Shown here piece by piece: positions 1 to 9,060 of a stretch of 64,000 nt of DNA. Every line of letters begins with the position of its first letter. Within the stretch, counting starts at the first letter, position 1. The stretch is from NCBI RefSeq assembly GCF_002884975.1, contig NZ_PJKB01000003.1, positions 62,001 through 126,000 of the forward strand. The letters are read 5' to 3'. Made by a program: the position numbers and the translations under genes. The notes under the pieces are model-generated. The model did no database searches, was not told the origin of the DNA, and saw only the letters and a list, made by a program, of their open reading frames with translations. Source of the DNA: Akkermansia muciniphila. Lineage in GTDB: Bacteria > Verrucomicrobiota > Verrucomicrobiia > Verrucomicrobiales > Akkermansiaceae.

Positions 1-57
1 GGCGCGGAAACGGCAAATTTGCGGCCGTTCCGGAGCGGCCATGAACGGCTTTCCACC

Positions 58-597
58 TCAGGAAATATCCCGTACTTCCACGCCGTGGTTTCGGAACCTG
101 CTCAGGATGCTTGCCAGCTCCTCCTTGCTCATGAGCTGAATCGGCAGCCACAGCACCAGCTTTTTCCCAAACAGGAACAGCAGGGCGTGGCGCGTCCTGC
201 ACAGGGTGGTGAAGCGGTCATAGGGAATGTTCATGGGCTCAACGCCCTTGCTGGAAAAAGTCATGTAATCCTCGTGAAAAACGTAATCCTTCTCCTGGTG
301 GTACATGGGCACCTTCTTGTTGGCGGCCAGAGCGGCCTTCGCCAGGAAGGGGACGTAGAACCAGGACAGGATGATCGCCATCAGCGCCCCGGCAAGGGAG
401 AGCCATGCAAAGATGGGCAGCGGACGCAGGGAAAAGGAGTACAGCGTCATCAGTACAAAGAAGGCGGTAATGGATAAATCCAGGGGCTTCTTCCACTTGG
501 GGCGCACCGTATTGTACCACATCACCAGCACCTGGGTGGCCAGGCGGTCGGACGGAACGGGCTTGACGAGTTTGATGACCTCTGAATCCTGCATCAT
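58..597 (-). CDS. YcxB-like membrane protein
   Basis: A 179-residue protein of unknown function. A short charged N-terminus is followed by two hydrophobic helices at about residues 40-60 and 63-90, separated by only a few residues. The soluble C-terminal domain resembles the YcxB-like domain, with a lysine/tyrosine-rich segment that ends in a predicted strand (YDRFTTLCRTRHALLFLF). The N-terminal ATG is followed directly by a second Met-free polar stretch, so the start is plausible. The gene stands alone, facing away from the downstream EIIA-ClC pair. The family assignment is by overall pattern (two TM helices plus a small beta domain) and is not certain. Confidence 0.6.
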   Translation of the reverse strand: MMQDSEVIKLVKPVPSDRLATQVLVMWYNTVRPKWKKPLDLSITAFFVLMTLYSFSLRPLPIFAWLSLAGALMAIILSWFYVPFLAKAALAANKKVPMYHQEKDYVFHEDYMTFSSKGVEPMNIPYDRFTTLCRTRHALLFLFGKKLVLWLPIQLMSKEELASILSRFRNHGVEVRDIS

Positions 598-813
598 GGC
601 GGCAGGGTAGCTTCATTCCCGCGGAAGAGAAAGCCTAAAAACAGGCCGTTCCGCCACGTTTGCGGCAAAACGGCCACGCCTGGAAGGGCCTTCCCCCATT
701 TTCCCCGCCCCAATTCTCCGGGAAAGCGTCCTTCCCCGTCCGCAGACCAGAATTTCCTTGATAATCAGGGCTCCCTTCATAGAATTAAAAGCCAAAAGCC
801 TTTAGCAGATCCG

Positions 814-1257
814 GTGGCAGACAATCTTCAAATTCACGTACGCACGTTCCAGCCCTCAACCACTCAGGAACAGGCTCTGGAAACCTTGACGGATTCCATG
901 GCGGAAGTCCTTGACGAACGCCAGCTAAGGCATATCAAGAATGCCGTCCTCCTGCGCGAGGAAACGCAAACCACCTACCTGGACCACGGTCTGGCCGTAC
1001 CCCACGGACGCACCAGCGCCCTGGATTCCATGCAGGTTACCGTGGGCCTCAGCCCGGAAGGCATCCTCTGGCCGGACGATGCCCGCCACGCCCACCTCAT
1101 CGTCATGCTGGGCGTTCCCACCGCCATGGTGACCGGCTACCTGACCACCATGCAGAAGCTGCTGCGGTGGCATAAAAACGCTCCTCTGGGCCCCAACGGG
1201 GAATGGACGGGAGATGAAGCCAGCCTGCTGGCGTCCCTTCAACAAGCCCTGCAATGA
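814..1257 (+). CDS. PTS EIIA type-2 domain protein
   Basis: A single-domain EIIA protein of 147 residues, of the mannitol/fructose/nitrogen PTS type. It carries the motif GLAVPHGR, in which His64 is the expected phosphorylation site receiving phosphate from HPr. It starts with GTG; no in-frame ATG lies closer to the conserved domain. Its last four bases overlap the ATG of the ClC channel gene (ATGA arrangement), so the two are translationally coupled. No EIIB or EIIC component lies nearby, which suggests a regulatory EIIA rather than a sugar-uptake subunit. EI, HPr and HPr kinase are encoded at about 45.4-48.6 kb. Confidence 0.85.
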   Translation: MADNLQIHVRTFQPSTTQEQALETLTDSMAEVLDERQLRHIKNAVLLREETQTTYLDHGLAVPHGRTSALDSMQVTVGLSPEGILWPDDARHAHLIVMLGVPTAMVTGYLTTMQKLLRWHKNAPLGPNGEWTGDEASLLASLQQALQ

Positions 1258-3044
1258 CGGATAAGAAGAACGAGCCTGCGGCAAAAACGCACATCTCCTG
1301 GTCATGGCTCCGCATGGCGCTGAGCCTGCGTGAAAAAGTCAAGCTGGGAGACAAGCAGGTCATCTTCATCTGGGCGGTCGTCGTAGGCGCGCTGGGCGCA
1401 CTGACGGCCCTTGTCTTTGAATGGGGGGTGGAGCTGGTCCAGGACCTCCTGACGGGCCGTACCAGCTACAAGCAAATCCAGGTCTTTCAGGAAATGGCCA
1501 GGCAGGACTGGGCCTGGTGCATCTTCGTCCCGGCGGCGGGCGGCCTGCTGGCCGGCCTCACCCTTCTCTTCACGCACCGCTTCGTCCCGGCCAAGGCCAC
1601 GGAATACATGGAAGCCGTGGCACTGGGCAATGGCTATGTGCCCCCCAAGCCCAGCCTGCTGCGCTCCCTGTCCGCCGTTTTCTCCGTAGGCTCCGGCGCC
1701 TCCATCGGCCGGGAAGGCCCTCTGGTGCAGGCCGCCGCCGTGGTGGGGTCCGCCCTGGGTCGCTTCTTCCATCTCTCCGCGCCGCGCCTGCGCCTGGTCG
1801 TAGCCTGCGCCGCGGCTTCCGGCATGTCCTCCGCCTTCCACACGCCCCTGGCCGGCGGCCTGTTCGTGAGTGAAATCGTATTGGGCGCGCTGACCATTGA
1901 CTTCCTGGCGCCCCTGCTGGTGGCCAGCTGCGCGGGGTACTTTACGATGGGGCTGTTCCATGAACCGGCCCCCATCTACCAGCTCCAGCAGGAGGTTTCC
2001 CTGACGGGCAACCAGCATGTGCTCTGGTGCGTGCTGCTGGGCGCGCTGGCCTCCCTGGTAGCCAGTTTCTGGCTCCTGATCCTTAAAAAATCCCGCCAGT
2101 ACCTGAACGGGAAACGCCAGTGGCTGCCCGTGCGCCTGATGGCCGCAGGCATGCTGGTGGGCGTCATCGCCATCTTCTACCCGGAAATCGTGGGCAACGG
2201 TAAAAACATCATCACCTCCCTCATTCATTATGAATTTGACGCCACGAGGGCGGGCATCCTGCTGTTCCTGAAAATCTTCACCGTCGCCATCGTCTTCGGC
2301 GTGGGTACGGTGGGGGGCGCGCTGACGCCCAGCCTCACCATCGGCAGCGTGTGCGGCTTCCTGTTCAGCGCGGCGCTCACCCAGCTGGGCGTGCCGGGAG
2401 ACCATGCCATCGCCTATTCCCTGGTGGGCATGGCCGCCTTCTTCACCACGGCGGCCAACGCCCCCATCACCTCCCTGGTGCTGGTGGTGGAATTCACCAT
2501 GGCAGGGCACATGATGTTCCCCCTGATCATCGGCGTTCTGGTCTCCTACGGCATGGCGAGGCTGACCAGGGCCCAGTCCATGTACCATGACTCCCTGGCC
2601 TTTGGCCCCAGAAGCACCTTTGACAAGCCCCTGGCCCAGGTGCAGCTTCAGGACGTGGCCCGCAAGGACCCGCCCGTGGTCCATCCCCTGGACAAATTCG
2701 GCACCATCGCCTCCATGCTCATTAAAAACCCGGCCCAGCCCATCTTTGTCACTTCCCCCGCAGGCAAATACCTGGGCAGCGTAGTGGCGGAGGACGTGGC
2801 GGCCTTTGCCCGCAACAAGGAGCTGGCCCAGGCCGTCCTGGCCATGGACGTGCTGCGCAGCGACATGCCCACCCTGCCCGCGGACATGCACCTTCCGGAA
2901 GCCCTGGGCATCTTCTCCCGCCCCCACTGCGCGGAGTCCCTGGCGCTGGTGAACCCGAACAACGACCTGCTTCTGGGCGTCGTCAACAAGACGGACCTTT
3001 ACCTGGTGCTCTCCGAAATCATGCGGCGGGAGAAACTGCAATAG
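1254..3044 (+). CDS. ClC-family chloride channel/antiporter with CBS domains
   Basis: A 596-residue ClC protein. The membrane core spans roughly residues 35-450 and contains the signature GSGASIGREGP; Glu154 in this motif is the position of the gating glutamate of ClC antiporters. Glycine-rich helix ends (VGGALTPSLTIGSV) match the anion-binding region. The C-terminal ~140 residues look like a pair of CBS domains, which in other ClCs bind nucleotides and regulate transport. The canonical GSGIP anion motif is not evident near residue 115, as in several bacterial ClcB-like members. It is translationally coupled to the EIIA gene, hinting at PTS control of ion flux (inference). Confidence 0.92.
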   Translation: MTDKKNEPAAKTHISWSWLRMALSLREKVKLGDKQVIFIWAVVVGALGALTALVFEWGVELVQDLLTGRTSYKQIQVFQEMARQDWAWCIFVPAAGGLLAGLTLLFTHRFVPAKATEYMEAVALGNGYVPPKPSLLRSLSAVFSVGSGASIGREGPLVQAAAVVGSALGRFFHLSAPRLRLVVACAAASGMSSAFHTPLAGGLFVSEIVLGALTIDFLAPLLVASCAGYFTMGLFHEPAPIYQLQQEVSLTGNQHVLWCVLLGALASLVASFWLLILKKSRQYLNGKRQWLPVRLMAAGMLVGVIAIFYPEIVGNGKNIITSLIHYEFDATRAGILLFLKIFTVAIVFGVGTVGGALTPSLTIGSVCGFLFSAALTQLGVPGDHAIAYSLVGMAAFFTTAANAPITSLVLVVEFTMAGHMMFPLIIGVLVSYGMARLTRAQSMYHDSLAFGPRSTFDKPLAQVQLQDVARKDPPVVHPLDKFGTIASMLIKNPAQPIFVTSPAGKYLGSVVAEDVAAFARNKELAQAVLAMDVLRSDMPTLPADMHLPEALGIFSRPHCAESLALVNPNNDLLLGVVNKTDLYLVLSEIMRREKLQ

Positions 3045-3051
3045 GAACGGC

Positions 3052-3086
3052 GTTTTTTCCGGACCACATCCTGTTCCGGAAAAAAC
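3052..3086. repeat. Perfect 12-bp inverted repeat after the ClC gene
   Basis: Arms GTTTTTTCCGGA (3052-3063) and TCCGGAAAAAAC (3075-3086) are perfect complements around an 11-nt loop, just after the ClC stop codon. The T-run lies inside the 5' arm and not after the 3' arm, so this is not a textbook intrinsic terminator, although it may still end or protect the transcript. Confidence 0.5.
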
Positions 3087-3211
3087 TTGTAAGGAGCGCT
3101 GCAGACCTCTCCGGCATTATCCTGCCCGGCACCCCGGCGGCGGCAGGTCCTCCCTTCCCGGAGACACGGGGCCGCTTAAAAACGCAATTTTTGCATCCTC
3201 TTTTTTCACAA

Positions 3212-3255
3212 CAGGGGTCAGGTTAAAAATAACAACAAACTTGCATTTTTGACCT
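3212..3255 (+). repeat. REP-like imperfect hairpin upstream of the RAYT gene
   Basis: The sequence starts with CAGGGGTCAG and contains AGGTTAAAAAT and ATTTTTGACCT, which pair with one mismatch around a ~14-nt loop. It lies directly upstream of the RAYT gene. The head sequence AACAGGGGTCAG recurs at about 5430, on the far side of the RAYT and PEP-CTERM genes. RAYT transposases are known to sit between short palindromic REP sequences that they recognise, so this is a candidate REP end. Confidence 0.55.
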
Positions 3256-3277
3256 CATCCGGTACGCTTCCGGCATT

Positions 3278-4288
3278 ATGAGCCGTACGCTGAGAATAGA
3301 ATACCCCGGAGCGGTCTATCACGTGCAGAGCGAAGGCAACCGCGGAGACGCCATTTACCTGGATGACGAGGACCGGGAAATCTTTCTGCGCACTTTTCAT
3401 GAGGCGGCCCGCAGAAGCGGCTGGACCGTGTATGCCTATGCGCTGATGGCCAACCATTACCATATTCTTTTCCAGACGGCCCGCGCCAATCTGGTGGACG
3501 GCATGAAATGGCTCCAGACTGCCTACACGCAGCGCTTCAATGCGCGCCACCGCATGCGCGGCCACCTGTTCGCAGGCAGATACCACGCCATGGTGGTGGA
3601 AGCGGAGAACGCCCACTATTTTTCCACCATCATTGATTACATTCACCTGAATCCGGCACGGTCCGGACTGGCACGGCGTCACACGTTCCTTTCCGGATGC
3701 AAGTGGACCAGCCTCCCGGCGTGGCTGGATGCGCCCGCAAAAAGGCCCAAGTGGATTCACCCGGAGCGCGGCCTGGTGTGCTTTGGCTGTGACGATACGG
3801 ATGACGGGCGCCAGAAGTACCTCAACCACCTGATGGGCCGCTTTGAGGCGGAGCGCATGGATGAACGCTCCCTGCTCCCTGCGGGGCACGTGGGCCCGGG
3901 CACCGTACAGCGGGGCTGGTGCTACGGCTCCAGCGCCTTCCGCGCCAGGCTGGTGGGGGAACTGCCCCGGCTGGCGCGCAGAAAGCCCGTTACTACGGGC
4001 ATGCGCGCCTCGGAAATAGGGGAATACCAGGCGGAAATCATTGTGAAAAACGGCCTGAAGGCATTCGGCCTGTCAGAGGAGGACTTGCTTGTCACGCCCT
4101 ACAGCCATTCCTCCAAGCTCATCATTGCCCTGGCGGTCCGGCAAAGCACGCTGGTTCCGTACGCATGGATCAGCAACCGCCTGCACATGGGCATTCCCAA
4201 ATCCATGGGAACCCTGCTCCACCGGGCCAAGAAGATGGCGGAAACGGACCTGAAAACGCGGGCATGGATTGAACGCCTGACAGCCTGA
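3278..4288 (+). CDS. REP-associated tyrosine transposase (RAYT, Y1_Tnp/HUH)
   Basis: A single-strand DNA endonuclease/transposase of the IS200-like Y1 family, 336 residues. The HUH metal-binding motif is NHYHILF (His60, His62). A conserved DYIHLNPARSGL segment follows, and Tyr121 is the candidate catalytic tyrosine. The C-terminal ~130 residues add a helical domain (around AWISNRLHMGIPKS) resembling a DnaA/HTH-type DNA-binding fold, as in long RAYTs. There are no IS-type terminal repeats. Instead, hairpins beginning with GGGGTCAG lie upstream and ~1.1 kb downstream. RAYTs are usually immobile, domesticated single-copy genes that disperse REP elements in trans. Confidence 0.88.
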   Translation: MSRTLRIEYPGAVYHVQSEGNRGDAIYLDDEDREIFLRTFHEAARRSGWTVYAYALMANHYHILFQTARANLVDGMKWLQTAYTQRFNARHRMRGHLFAGRYHAMVVEAENAHYFSTIIDYIHLNPARSGLARRHTFLSGCKWTSLPAWLDAPAKRPKWIHPERGLVCFGCDDTDDGRQKYLNHLMGRFEAERMDERSLLPAGHVGPGTVQRGWCYGSSAFRARLVGELPRLARRKPVTTGMRASEIGEYQAEIIVKNGLKAFGLSEEDLLVTPYSHSSKLIIALAVRQSTLVPYAWISNRLHMGIPKSMGTLLHRAKKMAETDLKTRAWIERLTA

Positions 4289-4341
4289 TTTTTCCCTGCG
4301 GGAGTATCCAAAGAGACCTTTCCCATCCGCCACGCAGAAAA

Positions 4342-4377
4342 ATCCGGAGAACGGATACCATTCATCCGCCTCCGGAT
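4342..4377. terminator. Two-stage hairpin between convergent genes
   Basis: Outer arms ATCCGGAG (4342-4349) and CTCCGGAT (4370-4377) enclose inner arms CGGAT and ATCCG. The structure sits between the ends of the RAYT and PEP-CTERM genes. It lacks a strong T-run, so it is either a weak bidirectional terminator or a REP-like hairpin. Confidence 0.45.
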
Positions 4378-4417
4378 ATCCTTCCGTGCAGGGTAAATGC
4401 TGCCGGAGCGGACGGGA

Positions 4418-5143
4418 TCATGCCCTACGCCGGCGCACCATCATAACAGCCAGCCCAAGCAACCCCATGGATGCCGCAGCCGGTTCCGGAACAACTGAAA
4501 ACGCCATGGCCGCAACTCCGGCCTTCTGCCCCCCGATGCGGAAATCAAGAGTATCCGACGTCGCCTCCCCCGTCCATTTGACCAGGGTCAGCTTGCCGTT
4601 GGAGAAGGAAGGAGTGGATGAAAAGCCGGTCCCACCCGCTGCCGCATATTCAAAGAAGCCGGTTCCTCCCGTCACGGTAGTGGCCCCCGGAGCCACGGCG
4701 GCACTGGAAATAAACATGTAAAACGTTACCGTATCGCCCACGGTCAGGCCCCCCAATTGAATGGAGGACGTAGTGGAGCCTCCGGCGCCGGGAGCCATGT
4801 AAGATGATAGTGCGCCGTAATCAAAAGAACCGAGGGTATTGACCAGATCCTCCATCGCCGCCTTGTTCTGGTAATAGGCGTAATAACCAGGGTCATCCTC
4901 CCCGGGAGTTACGGCGGCAAGCGTCGTGTTAAAGAAATTCCCGGCGCTTTTAACGATTTTAAGCGTGTAGGGAGTATCGCCGCCGGAGGCGTCCACCAGG
5001 GAGAGAACAGCCGCAGCATTGGAAGTGTACTGGTTCATGCCGTCCCTTCCCTCGCCATCCCTGTATACATCCACAAAAACGGATGCCGCCTGGGCAATGG
5101 AAAAAGCCCCTCCGATCATAAGCAGAAATAATGTTTTCTTCAT
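4418..5143 (-). CDS. PEP-CTERM sorting domain secreted protein
   Basis: A 241-residue exported protein. The N-terminus is a typical signal peptide (basic MKK, hydrophobic core, AQAAS cleavage region). The body is low in cysteine and rich in Ala/Gly/Ser/Thr. The C-terminus is a PEP-CTERM tripartite signal: the PEP motif in VVPEPAAAS, a hydrophobic helix, and a terminal RRRRA. Such tails are processed by an exosortase that anchors or releases the protein at the cell surface. The central domain is not recognised. No exosortase is encoded in this window, but a CAAX-protease-like protein of the exosortase context lies at 29.1 kb. Confidence 0.85.
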   Translation of the reverse strand: MKKTLFLLMIGGAFSIAQAASVFVDVYRDGEGRDGMNQYTSNAAAVLSLVDASGGDTPYTLKIVKSAGNFFNTTLAAVTPGEDDPGYYAYYQNKAAMEDLVNTLGSFDYGALSSYMAPGAGGSTTSSIQLGGLTVGDTVTFYMFISSAAVAPGATTVTGGTGFFEYAAAGGTGFSSTPSFSNGKLTLVKWTGEATSDTLDFRIGGQKAGVAAMAFSVVPEPAAASMGLLGLAVMMVRRRRA

Positions 5144-5429
5144 GGTTTTTGACTATTCTGACAATGAAAGCCAGTTTAAGGATTTTGAATCCGGAAAATC
5201 ACGCAAGACGCAGAAAACATAATGCTTATAAAAAATACCCCGTCCATTCGTCACAGGCGAATTCCGTCTCTGGCACAACGGCATTTCCTGATAACGTTTT
5301 CTTTTTCATTTATTCTTTGTTGACACCGGATTCAAAATCCGCCTCCAGAGAAAAACAAGCCGGATTTACAGATATGGCCTCCGGTTTCCTCCTCCCGGAA
5401 AACGTTGTGCAAACAAACCTCAATCACCA

Positions 5430-5490
5430 ACAGGGGTCAGTTTACAAATTACAACACGTAAAGATATTTTCTATTTTCTTGCTGACCCCT
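5430..5490 (+). repeat. REP-like hairpin with GGGGTCAG/CTGACCCC ends
   Basis: Perfect 8-bp terminal arms GGGGTCAG (5433-5440) and CTGACCCC (5482-5489) enclose an AT-rich ~41-bp core. The left end (AACAGGGGTCAG) matches the element just upstream of the RAYT gene. The rest of the 5144-5602 gap before gdhA holds no credible gene; it presumably carries the gdhA promoter. Confidence 0.6.
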
Positions 5491-5602
5491 TATGCTTTCC
5501 AGGGAAAAAAATGATTGCCAGTGCGCGCCGTGGAATGATAAACGAAGGGCGCGTGCGAAAAACCGCGCGTGAAGCGTCAACCCAAATACAACAACAGAGA
5601 AG

Positions 5603-6958
5603 ATGGCACAGACATATTCCCAGCGCGTGCTCGACTTGGTGAAAGCCAAGAACAGCCACGAAAAAGAATTCATCCAGGCCGTTCAGGAAGTGCTCAACAC
5701 GATTGAGCCGGTTCTGGCCGCGAATTCCAAGTATGAAGACCACGCGATTCTGGAACGGATCGTGGAACCGGAAAGAACCATCCTGTTCCGCGTGCCGTGG
5801 ATCGACGACCAGGGCAAGGTTCAGGTGAACCGCGGGTACCGTGTGGAATTCAACAGCGCCATCGGGCCGTACAAGGGCGGCCTCCGCTTCCACCCCAGCG
5901 TGAACCTCGGCATCCTGAAGTTCCTGGGTTTTGAACAGGTTTTCAAAAACTCCCTCACCACCCTGCCCATGGGCGGCGGCAAGGGCGGCTCCGACTTTGA
6001 TCCCAAGGGCAAGAGCGACAATGAAGTGATGCGCTTCTGCCAGAGCTTCATGACGGAGCTTCAACGCCACATCGGCGCCAATACGGACGTTCCCGCCGGG
6101 GACATTGGCGTAGGTGGCCGAGAAATCGGCTACCTGTTCGGCCAGTACAAGAGAATCCGCAATGAATTCACCGGAGTTCTCACCGGCAAGAGCCTGAACT
6201 GGGGCGGCTCCCTCATCCGTCCGGAAGCCACCGGCTACGGCTGCGTGTACTTCGCCCAGAACATGCTGGCTACCCGCAATGACGACTTGCAGGGCAAAAT
6301 CTGCCTGGTATCCGGCTCCGGCAACGTGGCCCAGTACACCGTGGAAAAACTGAATGAACTGGGCGCGAAGCCCGTCACGATGTCCGACTCCAACGGCTTT
6401 ATCTACGATCCGGACGGCATTTCTCCGGAAAAACTGGCCTGGGTCATGGAACTCAAGAACAAGCGCCGCGGCCGCATTGCGGAATACGTGAAGCAGTTCC
6501 CGAAGGCACAGTACTTTGAAGGCCAGCGTCCCTGGAGCGTCCCGTGCGATTGCGCCTTCCCCTCTGCCACGCAGAATGAAATCAACGGGGAAGACGCCCG
6601 CACCCTGATCAAGAACGGCTGTACCCTGGTGGCGGAAGGCGCCAACATGCCCACGGACCTGGAAGGCATTGAAACCTACCTGGCCGCCAAAATCCTGTAC
6701 GGCCCGGCCAAGGCCGCCAACGCCGGCGGCGTGGCTACCTCCGGTCTGGAAATGTCCCAGAACAGCCAGCGCCTCTCCTGGACGCGCGAGGAAGTGGACC
6801 ACAAGCTGAAGAGCATCATGGCCAACATCCACGCGAACGCCCTGGCCCATGCCGAGGAATATTCCTCAGACAAATCCTTCACCAACTACGTCACCGGCGC
6901 CAACATTGCCGGCTTCGTGAAGGTGGCGGATTCCATGATCGATCAAGGGGTGGTTTGA
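5603..6958 (+). CDS. gdhA: NADP-type glutamate dehydrogenase
   Basis: Converts 2-oxoglutarate and ammonium to glutamate using NAD(P)H, the low-affinity route of nitrogen assimilation. At 451 residues it matches the hexameric bacterial enzyme. The substrate-binding region contains YKGGLRFHPSVN and the catalytic motif LPMGGGKGGSDFDPKG (Lys127). A Rossmann segment VSGSGNVAQY begins the cofactor domain. The ATG is preceded by GAGAAG as a ribosome-binding site. It is monocistronic, with a strong intrinsic terminator 30 nt downstream. Specificity for NADP rather than NAD is assumed from the subfamily. Confidence 0.95.
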   Translation: MAQTYSQRVLDLVKAKNSHEKEFIQAVQEVLNTIEPVLAANSKYEDHAILERIVEPERTILFRVPWIDDQGKVQVNRGYRVEFNSAIGPYKGGLRFHPSVNLGILKFLGFEQVFKNSLTTLPMGGGKGGSDFDPKGKSDNEVMRFCQSFMTELQRHIGANTDVPAGDIGVGGREIGYLFGQYKRIRNEFTGVLTGKSLNWGGSLIRPEATGYGCVYFAQNMLATRNDDLQGKICLVSGSGNVAQYTVEKLNELGAKPVTMSDSNGFIYDPDGISPEKLAWVMELKNKRRGRIAEYVKQFPKAQYFEGQRPWSVPCDCAFPSATQNEINGEDARTLIKNGCTLVAEGANMPTDLEGIETYLAAKILYGPAKAANAGGVATSGLEMSQNSQRLSWTREEVDHKLKSIMANIHANALAHAEEYSSDKSFTNYVTGANIAGFVKVADSMIDQGVV

Positions 6959-6990
6959 GCCTGCCTTCTTTCAACGTAAAACACACCATG

Positions 6991-7019
6991 AAGCGCCGGG
7001 TTCGCCCGGCGCTTTTTTA
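6991..7019 (+). terminator. Intrinsic terminator of gdhA
   Basis: GC-rich stem AAGCGCCGGG/CCCGGCGCTT with a TTCG loop, followed by TTTTTTA. Confidence 0.9.
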
Positions 7020-7141
7020 TTCTTCCGTAGACCTTGATTCTCCGGAAAACCTCCACGGCCAAAGCAGGAGCACAGAAACCACGCTCCATCAAACGGCAGC
7101 CCGGATACCCCGGCCCCATATCCCAGGAAAAACCTTCCCGC

Positions 7142-8263
7142 CTACTCCTCCAACAGATGGCACACGGCCTGCGCCGCATGTTCCGCGGCTCCCCCCTGCC
7201 CCAGCTTGTCAGAGGCGTCTTTCATTTCCGCCAGCAGGGCATCCCTGTTTTCCGGGACCAGCAGGCGTTCTATCTCTTCAATCACCTTGTCCGGCGTAAA
7301 ATCAAACTGGACCAGCTCCTTTACCACGGGCTTCTGCGCCAGGATATTTACCATGCCGATGAAGCGTATTTTAATAAGCATGCGCGCCATCCAGTACGTC
7401 AACAGGGGAACCTTGTACACCAGCATGTACGGGAGCCGGTGCAAGGCGGCCTCCATCGTGGCGGTGCCGGAAGCCACCACCCCCACGGCGGCGCGATCCA
7501 TCAGTTCATGATAGCCACCCACCGTAATGTGGAACAGTTCCGGCGGCATGCCGGCCTTCCGCGCCATGCCGCGCATTCTTTCCGCAAGCGCCTCCGTGGA
7601 GGCGGCGGTTTCAAAGGCCAGTTCCGGCCGTTCCCGGGAAAGGCGGCGGACCACCTCTATAAACACCGGGAAATGCCTGTCAATTTCACGGTTGCGGCTG
7701 CCGGGAAAGAGACCTATCAGGGACGTCTCCCGGACATCCTCCTTACGGATGGAAACAATCTCATCCACCAGGGGATGCCCCACGAATTCCGTTTTCAGCC
7801 CGGCCTCCTGGAACAGGGGGGCCTCAAAGGGGAAGATGCACATCATCAGGTCCAGCATGCGCACCATCTTGGGAATGCGCCCGCGGTGCCAGGCCCACAC
7901 CTGCGGGGAGATAAAATAAACGATTTTGGTATGGGGGCAGCACTTGCGGACTTTTTCCGCCAGGCGCAGGTTGAATCCCGGATAGTCAATCAGGATGAGG
8001 CAGTCCGGCTGGTCCTGCCGTATACGCTCCAGAATGGAGAGAAAACGTTTCCTGAACCAGCCGTATTTCTTAAGCACCTCCACCACGCCGATGACGGCGG
8101 CTTCATCCGCCCAGTCTTCCACGCCGGGGCACAGCGCATGCATGCCGTGGCCGCCCAGCCCCTGGACGTCCGTCCCGGGCATCAGGCGCAGCAGATTCTT
8201 CAACAGCAGGGCTCCGTGAATATCCCCGCTCTTCTCTCCCGCTATAATATAAAGCTTCATCAC
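7142..8263 (-). CDS. lpxB: Lipid-A-disaccharide synthase
   Basis: A family GT19 glycosyltransferase that joins UDP-2,3-diacylglucosamine to lipid X at the inner face of the cytoplasmic membrane, in lipid A synthesis. At 373 residues it has the family's usual length. Visible marks are the N-terminal IIAGEKSGDIHGALL, the mid-region LFPGSRNREIDRHFP, and the acceptor/donor region ASGTATMEAALHRLPY. Its presence shows that the organism makes lipopolysaccharide. The gene faces the DedA gene divergently; the ~90 bp between them must hold both promoters. Confidence 0.94.
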   Translation of the reverse strand: MMKLYIIAGEKSGDIHGALLLKNLLRLMPGTDVQGLGGHGMHALCPGVEDWADEAAVIGVVEVLKKYGWFRKRFLSILERIRQDQPDCLILIDYPGFNLRLAEKVRKCCPHTKIVYFISPQVWAWHRGRIPKMVRMLDLMMCIFPFEAPLFQEAGLKTEFVGHPLVDEIVSIRKEDVRETSLIGLFPGSRNREIDRHFPVFIEVVRRLSRERPELAFETAASTEALAERMRGMARKAGMPPELFHITVGGYHELMDRAAVGVVASGTATMEAALHRLPYMLVYKVPLLTYWMARMLIKIRFIGMVNILAQKPVVKELVQFDFTPDKVIEEIERLLVPENRDALLAEMKDASDKLGQGGAAEHAAQAVCHLLEE

Positions 8264-8351
8264 TCTCTGCTGCGGCGCGCGCCGTATGCCTTTTTACCTT
8301 ACCAGCCCCGTTTCAGCGGCGCAATAAAAGACTTTCCTTTCAAGGATTTTA

Positions 8352-9044
8352 ATGCAAGATACGCGCCGTATGCATGAATTGGTCTCGCTTTGGATGTCCT
8401 GGGTGCAGGACTGGGGTTATGTGGGCGTCATCGTCCTGATGGCCATGGAAAGTTCCATCTTTCCCGTCCCCAGTGAGGTAGTCATTCCGCCCGCGGCCAT
8501 CCTGTCCGCCCAGGACGGAGCGAGCATGAGCTTCTGGGGAGTGGTTATTGCCGGAACGTTCGGTTCCTGGCTGGGGTCCGCCATCACGTACGCCGTAGCC
8601 CGCATCGTAGGGCGTCCGGTTATCATGCGCTGGGGCAAATTCTTTTTCATGCCGCCCAACAAGGTGGAGAAGGCGGAAGTCTTCCTCCAGCGGTATGAGG
8701 TCTCCGGCGTTTTCTTCGCCCGCCTCCTGCCCGTCATACGCCACTTGATCTCCATTCCCGCGGGGATTGTCCGCATGGGGTTTGGGATTTTCTCCCTGGT
8801 TACGGTGCTGGGAGCGTTCGCCTGGTGCACGGTGCTCGCCTGGTACGGTCACCGCATTGGGGAACGGCATCCGGAACTGCTCAAATCTCCGGACGAACTG
8901 ATCCTCACCGTAAAGAGTGAAAGCCTTCCCCTCATTCTGGCCGTGCTGGTGCTGGCCGTCTGCTACATCATCATGCTGAGGCTGACGGACCGTAAGAAGG
9001 CGCAGGATGCCGCCGCAGAGGCCACCCCTGAAAAGGAGCAGTAA
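8352..9044 (+). CDS. DedA-family membrane protein
   Basis: A 230-residue inner-membrane protein of the DedA/SNARE-associated (VTT) family, members of which act in undecaprenyl-phosphate and phospholipid recycling. The re-entrant motif AMESSIFPVPSEVVIPPA carries the conserved acidic and proline residues. The second half shows FFARLLPVIRHLISIPAG with the conserved arginines. Helices at about residues 15-35, 50-75, 140-165 and 195-215 are apparent. The gap to the next gene is 16 nt, so the pair probably forms an operon. Its substrate cannot be read from sequence. Confidence 0.9.
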   Translation: MQDTRRMHELVSLWMSWVQDWGYVGVIVLMAMESSIFPVPSEVVIPPAAILSAQDGASMSFWGVVIAGTFGSWLGSAITYAVARIVGRPVIMRWGKFFFMPPNKVEKAEVFLQRYEVSGVFFARLLPVIRHLISIPAGIVRMGFGIFSLVTVLGAFAWCTVLAWYGHRIGERHPELLKSPDELILTVKSESLPLILAVLVLAVCYIIMLRLTDRKKAQDAAAEATPEKEQ

Positions 9045-9060
9045 CCTTCATACTTTTTCC

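Noticed and set aside
1302-3041. Long open frame on the minus strand opposite the ClC gene
   Set aside because: The protein is rich in His/Gly/Gln with no family pattern, as expected for the shadow of a GC-rich gene.
3278-4288. RAYT gene as a mobile IS200/IS605 element
   Set aside because: The protein is long, has a C-terminal DNA-binding extension and lacks IS ends; RAYT with REP hairpins fits better.
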